This document shows, in pieces, positions 37,401-47,800 of a stretch of 64,000 nucleotides of DNA; positions within the stretch are counted from its first letter, which is position 1, and every line of letters begins with the position of its first letter. Both the position numbers and the translations under genes were made by a program. The notes below the pieces were generated by a model that saw only the letters and a list, made by a program, of their open reading frames with translations, was not told the origin of the DNA and made no database searches. This DNA is from Gigantopelta aegis (lineage: Eukaryota; Mollusca; Gastropoda; Neomphalida; Peltospiridae), in contig NC_054701.1 in the NCBI RefSeq assembly GCF_016097555.1, positions 60,155,481 to 60,219,480 on the forward strand. The letters are read 5' to 3'.

Positions 37401-40400
37401 ATTCCTCATTTGTACCAAAAAACCATACTCATGGAAAATGGCTCTTAATTAATAAATAAAATACTTACCTTTTCGTCGAGCCAGTCCCTTAAAATGATGC
37501 TTCTCATCAGCGGATATACTGATGTCATCTAAAATACTCAACTTTCGCATCACATCAATGATGTATCCTCGGTACCCAGGTATCAGCTACAAACAAAAGC
37601 AATAGGGCATTTCTAAATTAAAAGGGTACTTGTTTGTATTTGTTTTCTGGGATAAACATTTGTTCCCCAACCCCCACATTCATTAGTTATAGCCCTCTTA
37701 AAACAATTTGAAAGAGATGTAGATCAATTAATAATAGCTGTAAAACAGGTATAATAATACAAGCCTTCAAAATAACTGGTTTGGTTTTAAAGCATGACCT
37801 GTAGTTTGCTCATGCACACAAAGTAAAGTAAAGTTTATTTAACGACGCCACTAGAGTACATTGATTTTTTTATCTTATCATCGGCTATTGGACGTCAAAC
37901 ATATAGTCATTTTGACACTGTTTTTTAGAGGAAACCCGCTGTCGCCAAATAGGCTACTCTTTTACGACAGGCAGCAAGGGATCTTTTATTTGCACTTCCC
38001 ACTGGCAGGATAGCACAAACCATGGCCTTTGTTGAACCAGTTATGGATCACTGGTCGGTGCAAGTGGTTTACACCTACTCATTGAGCCTTGCGGAGCACT
38101 CACTCAGGGTTTGGAGTCAGTATCTGGATTAAAAATCCCACGCCTCGACTGGGATCTGAACCCAGTACCTACCTGCCTGTAGACTGATGGCATAACCACG
38201 ATCCCACCGAGGCCGATGCTCATGCACGCATGATGAATACCATATACAGCATACAGAATCAATCTACTCTTGGTGAAAATGAGCAAAAACAACTTTAAAA
38301 AACAACAACACTGAAGTAAAGAATTGTTTTCCCAAATATAACCAGGAATAATCCCTTTTCTAAGCCCATCCTCTTGAACACACCACCAGATAATATGAAA
38401 CCACTCACTGAAAGTGGGTTGCCTTGCAGTATAAGATTTCTGAGTTTAGGCAGAGATGACAGTTTCCTGACACAGTTGACGAGATCACTGAGGTTGTTGT
38501 GACTTAGATCAAGAGACAGGAGGTTCGGCCTGAAATAAAGCAAAAGTTTTCACTTTAACAAGTTTTACTGTCAATTTATATTAAATAATCGAAAGATGCA
38601 TTTCGTTGTAATCTCTCTATTTTTGTGTTATGTTATGAAAAAAACTGCCATCTACACAATAATGGCTACTTTTATATTTTAAATAAATCTAATGTGATTG
38701 TGTTAAATGTGCTCACAAGTCTTGCATTTTCAACTTTTTATTTAAAATGAGGTCATTTTATTCCACACCAACCAATGACTGGTATATCCAAAGTTATGGA
38801 ATATATACATTCCTGCTCATGGGAAAGTGTATATAAAAGAACCCCTGTTGCTATTTGGTAAGTGTAGTCTATGTAGCAGCAATCAGGTTTCTTCTAACAC
38901 TATCTCGATAAAGTGTTAAAAGAACCAATTTCCCTCCGTTATGGCAAAAAAGACTGTATGTGATAATTCAATACAAAATGAGTTACTGTATGAGTTGTGA
39001 TATTTTAAAACAAGCATCAATATAATACAACCAGATACCAGACAAATATCTTCCTCAAACATTACTGAGAAACCAAATCATTCAACAGCTTAATAAAGCC
39101 TCTACCAAATGGATAAAAGTCACAAAAAGTGATTTTCTCAAAATTGTTACTTCTTCAATATTCAGAACAACTTGACAAACCAGTTACACTTTATTATCTT
39201 GATGTTAAAGGACAAAACAGCCTGACATAACAGTGGGTCAAACTAAAGATGGTAGTTTTTGGTGAAAATTATATATGTATCATGAGACCATGTCTCGACC
39301 TTGAAGTATCCCTGGCTAATGAGATAACAGATGGTCAGATAATGATGTTTGACTATTTTTAAATTACAAAAAAATTGTTTTTCTGACAATAGATTGCTTT
39401 TGAAAGAGTAAATTATGGCTTAATTTCTCACCAATAATCTCCAGTGAGATAATCTTTGATGTAAGTGATCTTGTTGAATCCCAGACCAAGATGAGTCAAA
39501 CGTGGAGGTTTCTCACACAGGGAAGAAATATCACTGATGTCATTAGCGCACAGTTCCAGTACCTAGTAAACAGACAAAATAAACATAATTCATCATAGTG
39601 ATCATTACCATGAAGTATATAGATATATCTGTGTGGGTGCATGGATGGGTGTGCATAGATGGACTACACTGGTCTTAATAATTTTCTTGGTTAATATACT
39701 TTAACATAGAATATTTTATTTTATTCTGTCTATATTTAAAAAATATGGATTAAAAATCTAAAATAAATAATTTATAACTAAATCTTCAATTAATATAAAA
39801 ATGAAGCTTAAACATGTTGCTATTTAATAAGTCATTGATGAAAGAAAAAAATTATGCACTCATTCAGTATAGATTTTTTGATATAGGGTGGTAACTAGCA
39901 CATAGATTTATTAATCATCAGCTATTGGATGTCAAACACGTGGTCATTATGACATATGGTCTTAAATAGGAAACCTGCTACATCTGTTTTCATTAGTAGC
40001 AGGTGTCTTTTATATGCACCATCCCACAGACAGGACAGCACATACCAAGTCATGGTACACTGGCTGGAACGAGAACAACCCCAATGGGCCACCAATGGGG
40101 GTCGATCTAGGATCGCATCAAGCGAGTGCTTTACATCTGGGCTACATCCCACCCCCAGGTGAGAAATAATAAAACACATCAACATAACTTGTGTATTAAC
40201 CAAAGTAGCAACTAGTACAGTACCTAGAGTAACAATCTAAAGTGATCTCAACCCTCTCTGATCAGATACTCATTTCAACCAGTGCTGCTTCTGTATAAAT
40301 ATTGGTCTCCTATTTCGGACATGACATTGCGCTGATTCGCATTCAAAATCTCTACCGGCCTCGGTGGCAGGCCATTGGTCTACAGGCTGGTAGGTACTGG

Positions 40401-43400
40401 GTTCGGATCCCAGTTGAGGCATGGGATTTTTAATCCAGATACCGACTCCAAACCCTGAGTGAGTGCTCTGCAAGGCTCAATGGGTAGGTGTAAACCACTT
40501 GCACCGACCAGTGATCCATAACTGGTTCAACAAAGGCCATGGTTTGTGCTATCCTGCCTGTGGGAAGCGCAAATAAAAGATCCCTTGCTGCTAATCGGAA
40601 GAGTAGCCCATGTAGTGGCGACAGCGGGTTTCCTCTCAAAATCTGTGTGGTCCTTAACCATATGTCTGATGCCATATAACCGTAAATAAAATGTGTTGAG
40701 TGCGTCGTTAAATAAAACATTTCTTTCTTTTTCAAAATCTCTATAAGTATACTCAAAAACTGCTTGCTTTAGTAATTATATTACTTTTTGCCTGAACCTT
40801 AACTGTTAATAGGAGAAGCCCCCACCCCCAACCCACCCTCATTAATCATATTAAATTCCAGTGGAAGAGCTGGATGCCAAGGATGGCATGCTTGAGCCTT
40901 AGGCGGATATAAAGATGTTAATATGATTTACAATCATTATTATCACTCTTGTACCTTCAGCATGGATGGCAAATTCTTAGAAGGAATGTTCTGAATGTAA
41001 TTAGCACTTAATGTCAGCTCTTCTAGGTTTTGAAACTTGAGAATATTAGGATCCACTTCTGTGACCTATTAAAAGAATGCATTAATACAAATTAAAAACT
41101 ACACTAGTATACAAGACGCAAATATACAGCAGTTGTAATAATAAGATTCTGTATTTTTGTTACTTGTAACTGGTATCAAACATGAATAAACAGTTAAATG
41201 AACTGTCAGGTTAGAGTGAAATTATAGTATTGTAAGCAACTGTTGTGCAACACTAAAAGTGATTAAAGAATCTTTGACATTGTTAAATATTATAGACCTA
41301 CCATAAAATGTCAATGTGTGTGTGTGTAGGAGGGGGAACAATCCTTTTTCATGGAGGTCAAAGTAAAAATTAAAACCTTTAATCAAAATAAAACCAGTTT
41401 ATATCACATAATTATACAGAATTGCATAACATCTCTTTAGAGATGATGATTTTCTGTGATCATAAAAAGAATCACATTATAAACAATTTGTCTTTCTTGT
41501 TTTCAACAAATGTACCCCAACACAGGATATCCTGTATCCATGCCTGTCATTACAATTTACAAAGCCTGTCCTTACCAGCAAAAGATTAGTTTAACGCTAT
41601 TGTCTATTTTTTCAATTTGACTCACATTTTTATCTAATATTCTGATTGTTCTAAAATGATTGAGTATAAAATTGTCATCTATTAGCCATGGAGATTTGAC
41701 AGCAATTTCTCTAAGTTGTTTCGCCTCCTCACTCCAGCTGTAATCTAAGTGCCATGGAGAAAACTTTGAAGTGACATATTCTTGAAGACTCTCTGTCTTA
41801 ACATGCTGAACAACATAATCTGAAAAATATAACCAAAGTAAACTACACGTAACTATAAAAGCTGCAGTTTCAAGAATACTTCTATTATTTAACCGTGTGA
41901 TCAATCACCCTTTGCTGCATTAGGAAAAATGAAGCTGGTTTCTTCTGGTGACTACATATCAGAATTACCAAATGTTTGACATCCAATAGCCAGTGATTAA
42001 TTAATTAGTGGTGTTGTTAAACAAAACAAACTTTAATCGCCCTTTGCAGACCCAATGTTTGTTTGTTTTAGCCCATCCCAATCAGTGCCCCATGTCTGGT
42101 ATATAGATTATGCTGTGTACAGTGTACATTCCCATCATACAATGCCATGACTTTTGCGAACTCTTCATACCCATACCGATACCAATTCCTGTCTATGGTA
42201 GTACATATAACAAATCCCTCGCTGCTATTTAGTAGAAATAGCATCCATGTTGACAGTGGGTTTCAAGGGGACTGTCATACCATAAGATTCAATCAGTTTT
42301 CATACAATGCCATGACCTTGTAGTTGATACATATACAAGCACAAGTGATATTGCATTGTTTATACAGTGAAACCTCTATAAACCAGACACCCATGGGACC
42401 ATGTAAAAAGTCTGATGTTATGGGGTATCCAGTTTAGAGGATCTGTTCTGTACTGGTGTTTAAAAAGCGACTGTGAAAAACATCTGATTTTGAGGGAATT
42501 CCAGTTTACAGTGGGGTTTGACTGTACTATGTGTTAATGGAATTTGGTTGATGTAGTACTGTAAATCATAAAATATTAGCACTCGTAAAATTGACAATTC
42601 AGTGACATAAAACCTTTTCTTGCCCATTGGACAGGGTTATCCAGCTTTTGCACGGTGCTAGAAAAATCTGTCTGATCCTAGGGCTAGACGATTTCTACAT
42701 ACGTGTGACGTCATAACTCATGTTTTACAACGATTAACGTCATAACTCATGGTTTTCAAAATTCTGTTTGCCATTTCACGTTGTATCATTGTTTTAAAAA
42801 TACTTACAGAAATTAATATTTTCAACTTTATATTTATTGTTAAGTTGTTGCATTTTCATGTCATTGCATAAGCTGGACTATATTTTTCAGTGTATGATTA
42901 AATGAGTTTCATTATTTGTAGGTAAAATGTTTACGAATCATTCAACAATAAACAAACTGTAAGTAGCTTATAAAATTAATGTTTTGTTACTGTAATTAAA
43001 TGGGCAAGAAAAAGAATTAATCACCATTGTGAGGTATACATACGGCAATTCCAACCCTCGGGACAAAATGTGTTTGTAAAGGCCTTGGTAAACCTTGACC
43101 CTCACAAAAATAATTTTGTCCCTCAGGTTGGAATTGCCGTATCTATACCTCACAACAGTTATAGATTCTATTAAGCTTGGTAGTCATATCAAAAACTAAA
43201 AACAAAAAAAGCAAAAGTTGTAGGTAGGACCAGCTGACATAATATTTTTAACCAATTTTGCATCTTACGGGCAACTTACATTTAGTAGAAAATTGCAGGA
43301 GTGTGCATTCTAACTAACTATTAGCTTTTGCTGTCCTTTTAAATCAATAGCATGTAACCTTTGTTGTGTGCTCAGTTAAGCACCAGGAATTTAGTCACAC

Positions 43401-44492
43401 AAAACGTTTTTGGATCAGTATGTTGTACGTCTCTTTAAATTTAGTGTCATAAAATATTATGGCCTCGCTAAATTTTTATGCTCCCTAACATTTCATGATT
43501 TAAAGTATTAATAGTGGCTGAAAAATAGAGCTAAACATGTTGAGATGTTTTTACACAATGTGTCATCAAAGAGACAAAGGAAAATATCAAAGGCTGGACA
43601 AACCTAACATTATGTGCTTTTTGCAAGATATCAAAAAAATATATAATAGTAAATATTAAGGTAATGATAGAGTTTATGTTCTAAGATAAGAATGGAGGAA
43701 ATAGTCATACAAACCCTGGTGTGTTACAGAAAACTCGTATCTTGTTGGGTCATTAGGTGGCTTAAATGATTTCTTCCTGACCTGTGGAATGCCATTGACC
43801 TTAGTGACTTTAACTGCCTTAGTGACCCTATCCTTAGGGGTTTTTCCTGATTCTCTCTGAAAGATTGCAATAAATCACACATTAAAAGTTATAATTATCT
43901 TTTAAAATGTCACACAATTTTTTTTTTTTTATCTTCAGCAACAGGCAACATTATATTTTTTAATTACTGGCAAACAAATAAATAGTATCTACTAGTCATA
44001 AGTCATATGGGGTTTGACTGTTTTTGTCTTAAATTAAAAGGTTTGACATGGTTTAATATACCAGATGCGTGTGCAAAGGGTTTTGGTTTTTTTTTGGATT
44101 GGGGGGGGGGGGGGGGGGGCTGGGGGGGCAGAATCCCCATTCTCAGTTGTTTTTTTTTTTTTTTTTGCAGGTCAGGATTTAAAAATAAAATTAAATAAAA
44201 AATTTAAAATATAAAATTACAAAAAAAGGCAATCAGTACATTGACAGCAATTTCATTCAATCATAGTTTTGCTTGGAATAAGTAAACATTTGCTCTGTCG
44301 AACTTTGTGTTCAAATGACTAAACTTTACGTCTTTAGTCTAATTTCTCTCAAGGGACATATCAGCTTCCCCACTCGCTCCCACACCAAATTATTACCCAG
44401 CTGCCTATTCCACATGGGAATTCTTTTAAACATAACGTTTTCAGTTGATTCTCAAATGCAGAAAAGGCAGGATATTGTTCCACGGCAGTCAT
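27998..44492 (-). CDS. LRRC43: Leucine-rich repeat-containing protein 43, complete, 15 exons
   Basis: Exons in transcript order: 44492-44397, 43856-43715, 41819-41626, 41065-40955, 39562-39432, 38529-38409, 37586-37469, 36647-36571, 35376-35203, 32924-32807, 31737-31505, 30274-30167, 29640-29425, 28569-28503, 28200-27998 (TAA). They total 2109 nt (702 residues; the human protein is about 656 from memory). All introns are GT-AG and all phases close. The N-terminal LKEFPCGIGSW, the segment FRTIRILDKNV, the repeats LEELTLSANYI, LTHLGLGFNKI, LLSLDLSHNNLSDL and LILQGNPLS, and then GYRGYIIDV and LSILDDISIS follow the vertebrate LRRC43 order. The C-terminal half is Lys/Glu-rich and ends in a conserved-looking EVQVAVRLHHW block. 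LRRC43 is generally linked to motile cilia; its biochemical role is not well established. The start at 44492 was chosen for its better context (A at -3); an in-frame ATG at 44534 would add 14 residues. No membrane segment was seen. Confidence 0.95.
28273..28455. repeat. (atc)n-type trinucleotide repeat
   Basis: About 180 bp of 'atcatc' with 'acc' and 'gtc' interruptions lie in the last intron of LRRC43, ending about 48 bp from exon 14. Confidence 0.95.
29309..29420. repeat. (atc)n-type repeat at the exon 13 donor of LRRC43
   Basis: The trinucleotide run reaches to within a few bases of the donor of exon 13 (exon ends 29425 on the minus strand), so the intron begins GTAACTGTTGATG and then turns into the repeat. 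Confidence 0.9.
32468..32768 (-). repeat. SINE, family A with 'tail 2'
   Basis: Near full length on the minus strand: tail complement 'tttaacgacgcactcaac', body 'atcttttatatgcaccatcc', B-box complement 'gggatcgatcc'-like near 32727 and head ending 'ctgagctacgtcc'. It is in the LRRC43 intron just before exon 10's donor side, ending about 40 bp from the exon. Confidence 0.85.
33271..33656 (-). repeat. Composite SINE: family B head with family A tail
   Basis: On the minus strand it starts with a 'ctaccggcgtcgtgg' head and a 'gggttcggatcccag' B box as in family B. It then passes into the family A body ('gatccataactggttcaac', 'ataaaagatcccttgctgc') and the 'gtcgttaaataaaacaaac' tail. The same order occurs at 37823-38214 and 40353-40730. 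Confidence 0.85.
33817..34403. mobile_element. TIR DNA element of about 585 bp with TA flanks
   Basis: The ends 'tactgtaaaccgtg' and 'cggtttacagta' are inverted repeats. Subterminal 'tcgcg' / 'cgttcgcg' and 'aatacgcacgc' blocks add imperfect inner symmetry. The flanking TA on each side fits a TA target-site duplication. There is no ORF, so it is a MITE, located in an LRRC43 intron. Confidence 0.82.
34800..35105 (-). repeat. tRNA-headed SINE (third family)
   Basis: The minus strand starts 'attagctcagttggtagagc' (a good A box), followed by 'gtggttcaaatcc' (a good B box), then a non-tRNA body with 'gccatggatattgccatgg'. The acceptor strands do not pair and the anticodon arm does not fold canonically, so it is a SINE head and not a working tRNA gene. 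It lies in an LRRC43 intron about 100 bp from exon 9. Confidence 0.7.
35555..35822 (+). repeat. SINE, family A, diverged
   Basis: It holds the B box 'ggatcgatccctatcag' and the body 'ccattgggctattcttgttc', with the 3' end degraded around 'aagtggtgtttc'. Confidence 0.75.
36044..36355 (+). repeat. SINE, family A, full-length reference copy
   Basis: This is the best family A copy. The head 'gcgggatgtagcccagtgg' supplies an A box, 'tgggattgatacccgtcgg' the B box, and the body reads 'ccagccagtgcaccaagact', 'gtatatcaaaggcggtgg' and 'cataaaagatcccttgctgc'-like, with a tail 'gtgtcgttaaacaaaacaaa'. The polymerase III box layout shows a tRNA origin. It is antisense to LRRC43. Confidence 0.9.
37823..38214 (-). 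repeat. Composite SINE: family B head with family A tail
   Basis: It is built like the copy at 33271-33656, with the head 'ggcctcggtgggatcgtgg' at 38214 and the tail at 37823. The two lie about 4.5 kb apart in the same orientation. Confidence 0.85.
38755..38950 (+). repeat. SINE body fragment, old
   Basis: It contains 'ccacaccaaccaatgactgg', 'tatatccaaagttatgg' and 'tataaaagaacccctg', without a clear head or tail. Confidence 0.5.
39893..40158 (-). repeat. SINE, family A
   Basis: On the minus strand the head '...gatgtagcccagatgtaaag' and the body 'gcataaaagacacctgctac' are readable; the tail ends near 'ttaataaatc'. Confidence 0.78.
40353..40730 (+). repeat. Composite SINE, full-length reference copy
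   Basis: The head is 'ccggcctcggtggcaggcc' with the B box 'gggttcggatcccag'. The centre is 'gtgagtgctctgcaaggc' and 'gatccataactggttcaac'. The family A-like body 'ataaaagatcccttgctgc' and a second-type tail 'gtgcgtcgttaaataaaac' follow. It is the longest and cleanest composite copy in the window. Confidence 0.9.
41907..42250 (+). repeat. Two SINE fragments in tandem
   Basis: A clean family A 3' end occupies 41907-42031 (ending 'gttaaacaaaacaaac'). It is followed at about 42060-42250 by a decayed body ('gccccatgtctggtatat', 'tccctcgctgctatttag'). Confidence 0.65.
42363..42526. mobile_element. TIR element, CAGTGAAAC family, copy 3
   Basis: The left end 'tacagtgaaacctc' and the right end 'ggggtttgactgta' flank the same internal blocks as copies 1 and 2, but more diverged. 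It is in an LRRC43 intron. Confidence 0.8.
43028..43155. mobile_element. 128-bp fold-back (MITE-like) element
   Basis: Arms of about 43 bp, starting 'ttgtgaggtatacatacgg' and ending 'ccgtatctatacctcacaa', pair almost completely around a short spacer with 'ggccttggtaaacc'. It lies in an LRRC43 intron. Confidence 0.85.
44099..44165. repeat. Poly-G and poly-T tracts
   Basis: A run of about 19 G with one break, then a C/G-rich stretch and a run of T, lie in the first intron of LRRC43. Confidence 0.9.
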
Positions 44493-44885
44493 TGTATAAA
44501 ATGCGTTCAAAGCATCATTGTTTTGACAACACATCCACCATTTTGACGCCAAAACAGACACTTCCGCTGTTAGGGAAGATGAAAAAGCATTATGTCTATA
44601 TAAAACGAAATAATGAATTGAATTAAAAGAAAATAAATTGAAAAGTTATGTTTATCATGTAATATAAGTAAACATAGAAATTACACTATAACATTTAATT
44701 TATTTATTATAGTTGTTATTTACTTTGATTTATATGTTTAATATTTTAAAATTGTTTCATTTAAACAACAAATGGGATCATTGATTATTTTAATAAAACC
44801 AAAATGGCAGCCTCCATGCGTGGCGTTTTTAATATTTGTGTTTTAAGCATGCTAGTAATCTCTTCTGTGCTTTAATTTGATAAAA
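44493..44885. promoter_or_regulatory. Divergent promoter interval between LRRC43 and ARL6IP4
   Basis: The two start codons are 393 bp apart and point away from each other, so one short interval must hold both 5' UTRs and promoters. 'cacttccgct' (44559-44568; GGAAGTG core on the minus strand) is an ETS-like site 67 bp upstream of the LRRC43 start. 'aaaatggcagc' (44801-44811) is a YY1-like site about 75 bp upstream of the ARL6IP4 start. No TATA box was seen at a fitting distance, and the interval is not a CpG island. The motif calls are by eye. Confidence 0.55.
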
Positions 44886-47800
44886 ATGGATTATAAAAAG
44901 AAGCATAAGTCCTCTAGGTCACATTCCCGAGAAAGGGACAGACATTCAAGACCTAAACTTAAAGAGAGTAAGCGATCTTGGCAGTCCAGAACCATCAGTG
45001 ACACATCGTCGAGTGACTCTAGTTTATATTCCAAACCTGTTAAAAGAAAACGTTCAAAGCACAGTCATGAATCTAGACACAGGACACGGCATACGTCAAA
45101 TGACAGATCTAAAGATAAAAAGTCTCATAAAAGAAGGTAATTAACTCTCAACTTAATCTACATATGCAGGCTCTAATCTAGAATCGAAAAAGCAGAAGTG
45201 ACATCTTGATTGCCTTCACAGAAGAAAGGGGAGAAGTTTGATTAAAATAGGCTAATTGAACATTTATTGTAACATTTTGTATATTCTGATTTATACACTT
45301 GTTATAATCATAATATTTCAATATAAAATACTACTACTTCTAATAATAAAATTTTAACAATACAATTGTATGTTTCATTGGTTACTAGTCATTTAGTACC
45401 AAAGTTATTCGGATCCATGATGTTTCAAACCCCCCCCCCCCCCCCAGCCAGTTCGCCCCCAAATAATCTGTCAGTTCGCCCCCACGATGTGCCAGTTCGC
45501 CCCCAAATCGTTTCTAGCACATATTTTTCAAAACACTTTTACTTTTGTTTTTAAGTTTAACCACGTTTTTTTGAGGGGGATGGAACAGACTATAGGTAAA
45601 AAAAAACATAACGCAATAATCTCAATATAAGTAAATTTCCTTTATTAAAATAATTGCACCTTTCTTTCCTTTCAGCACTAACTTCAAATATAATATTTAT
45701 TACAAGCAATACAGATGTGGAGGCACTGAATAGGAGACAACAATGACGTCATTACTTGACATAAAAATGACGTTAAACATATTGAGCACTACATTAACAG
45801 CACAAAGAGGAGAGAACCACACTAGAAACGTTTTTGACGTTCATCACAGATATTGTTTTCATAATCCATAGAGTTTTGCACATTCCTTGAGAAGACGACT
45901 GGCCGACATGATCTCCTGCTCGTAGTCATCCCAAAGCTGGAATAATTTCCCCTCCAAACTGTTTCCCGCCTTTCTTATTCTGCATTTTAGTTTCCCCTCA
46001 GAAACCATCCTTGCGTGTAGTGGCAAGAGAGCCACCTCCTTATGATTTCGTACATCCATTTCGTATCATAGTGCTTTGGTCATTTCGTACCATAGTGCTT
46101 TGGTCATTTCGTACCATAGCCATTTAATACCTACTTTTTACCATCTCGTAGGCGAAGTGAACATTTATTGTAACATTTCAAACCTCAATCATTTATTGTG
46201 CAGCTTAGTTGAATGATAGATAGTAAAATGTTGAATTACTGGTTTAAAAAATAAACATTAAACTAATGCAACTATATTGAAGCCTCCACCCCTTAATAAA
46301 TAAAGAAAGAAAGAACAAGAAAAAGATGATATATTACTTTCATCTCCTCACGTTTTCGTTCATCATTATATTAATTACCAACTACACCTTGTCTTAGAAT
46401 AACATATCAAGATCTTCTAAGACAAGCCAATCTCAGAAAAACCTTATTACCCACGAAGACCGTGTGTTACAAGGTATGTTTACACATCAACGTTTATTCG
46501 TCAACAATAAAAATAAGTGGCATACCATGACAAAAATAAGATACCGAGTATGAAATGACTTATGGTACGAAATGAACAAACAGACATGGTACGAAATAAC
46601 CATGGTACGAAATGACTTGGGTATGAAATGACCAAATAACTATGGTATGAAATGACTTGGGTACGAAATGGTAAAATTGGGTACGAAATGACTATAGTAT
46701 GGTACGAAATGACTATGGCATGAATTGACTGGTTACCGTTTCATTAGAAACATGATATTTTTAAGTATTTGATAATGTGTCCTTATGTTAAAATGAAAGT
46801 AATTTCTAAAATAAATGTGGACGACACTTGACTGGTTACTACAAAGTAAAAACACAGACCAACAAGGTACTAAGTGAGCTATGACACTAAAAATATTGTG
46901 GTCTTGTGTTCCAATGCCATCAGTATTATCATAGTTTTTGGTTAAATAAAGTTACTTGAAGATATCACCTACTATAAAACTGTTTTTATTCACCCCAAAT
47001 ACTGAAATGGCTTAAAACTCGTCCTTATGAATGAATGAAATATTTTGAGTAGACATATTTTGTTATTTGCGAAGGGACTGTACTCCAGTTTATATGTATA
47101 GTGGAACAAGTGTCTTTATATATATGACAGTTGTGTTCTTTACAACAGCTATCAAGGGCTTAGAAATTTAATAATTTAAACTGCAAACAATCCTGTTTAA
47201 AACAACAATAATTATGATAGTAATAATCTTTGCAGTTTATTATTTAATGCCATTCTTAGTGTAAAACCACATATATATACAGCTTCAAAGTGTCTGACTC
47301 ACTATCATGTCTGACTTAAGATCAATTTACTCTACCTTCTAAACTAGTATGGCCCCAATATATATATACAAGTATATAGCCACTCATGTTTTAATGTGTC
47401 TGTCATGGTGGTCTGTCAACATGATTGTTAAATATTTGCTAATTTGTGCTTTATTTGTTACATTTGCATCAACATTTTGTGCTATGAGAAAATACACAAA
47501 ATAAATGTTTTAAATAAAATGTGACTTTTTTGTTTTTCTTTTTACTAAAACACTATTAATTTTAATATGTATTTTGCTACACACATACATCATTTTGTAG
47601 CACTGATTGAAGACTATGTTGGAGTCAAAGCTACGTTATCATACCTAAACTTAATCATTATTATTCTATGGATAATTTGATGTCAGCCATGTATAGAATA
47701 GGAATTATTGATACCAAATCATATTTTACGTGTTTTGATACTAGTAAATACTTAAGAAGAAGCAAATAAAACCATGATCATTTTAATGGTAGAGATATGT

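Noticed and set aside
40430..40756. ORFs of about 60-110 residues with sequences such as FRLAARDLLFALPTGRIAQT
   Set aside because: These recur at every SINE copy in either orientation and are translations of the SINE body, not proteins.
41572..41904. 110-residue ORF as a single LRRC43 exon with its own ATG
   Set aside because: The true exon is 41626-41819. The ends are intron read-through: the donor GTGAGT after codon AAT and acceptor TTTTTCAG fit the neighbours' phases and the known LRRC43 order.
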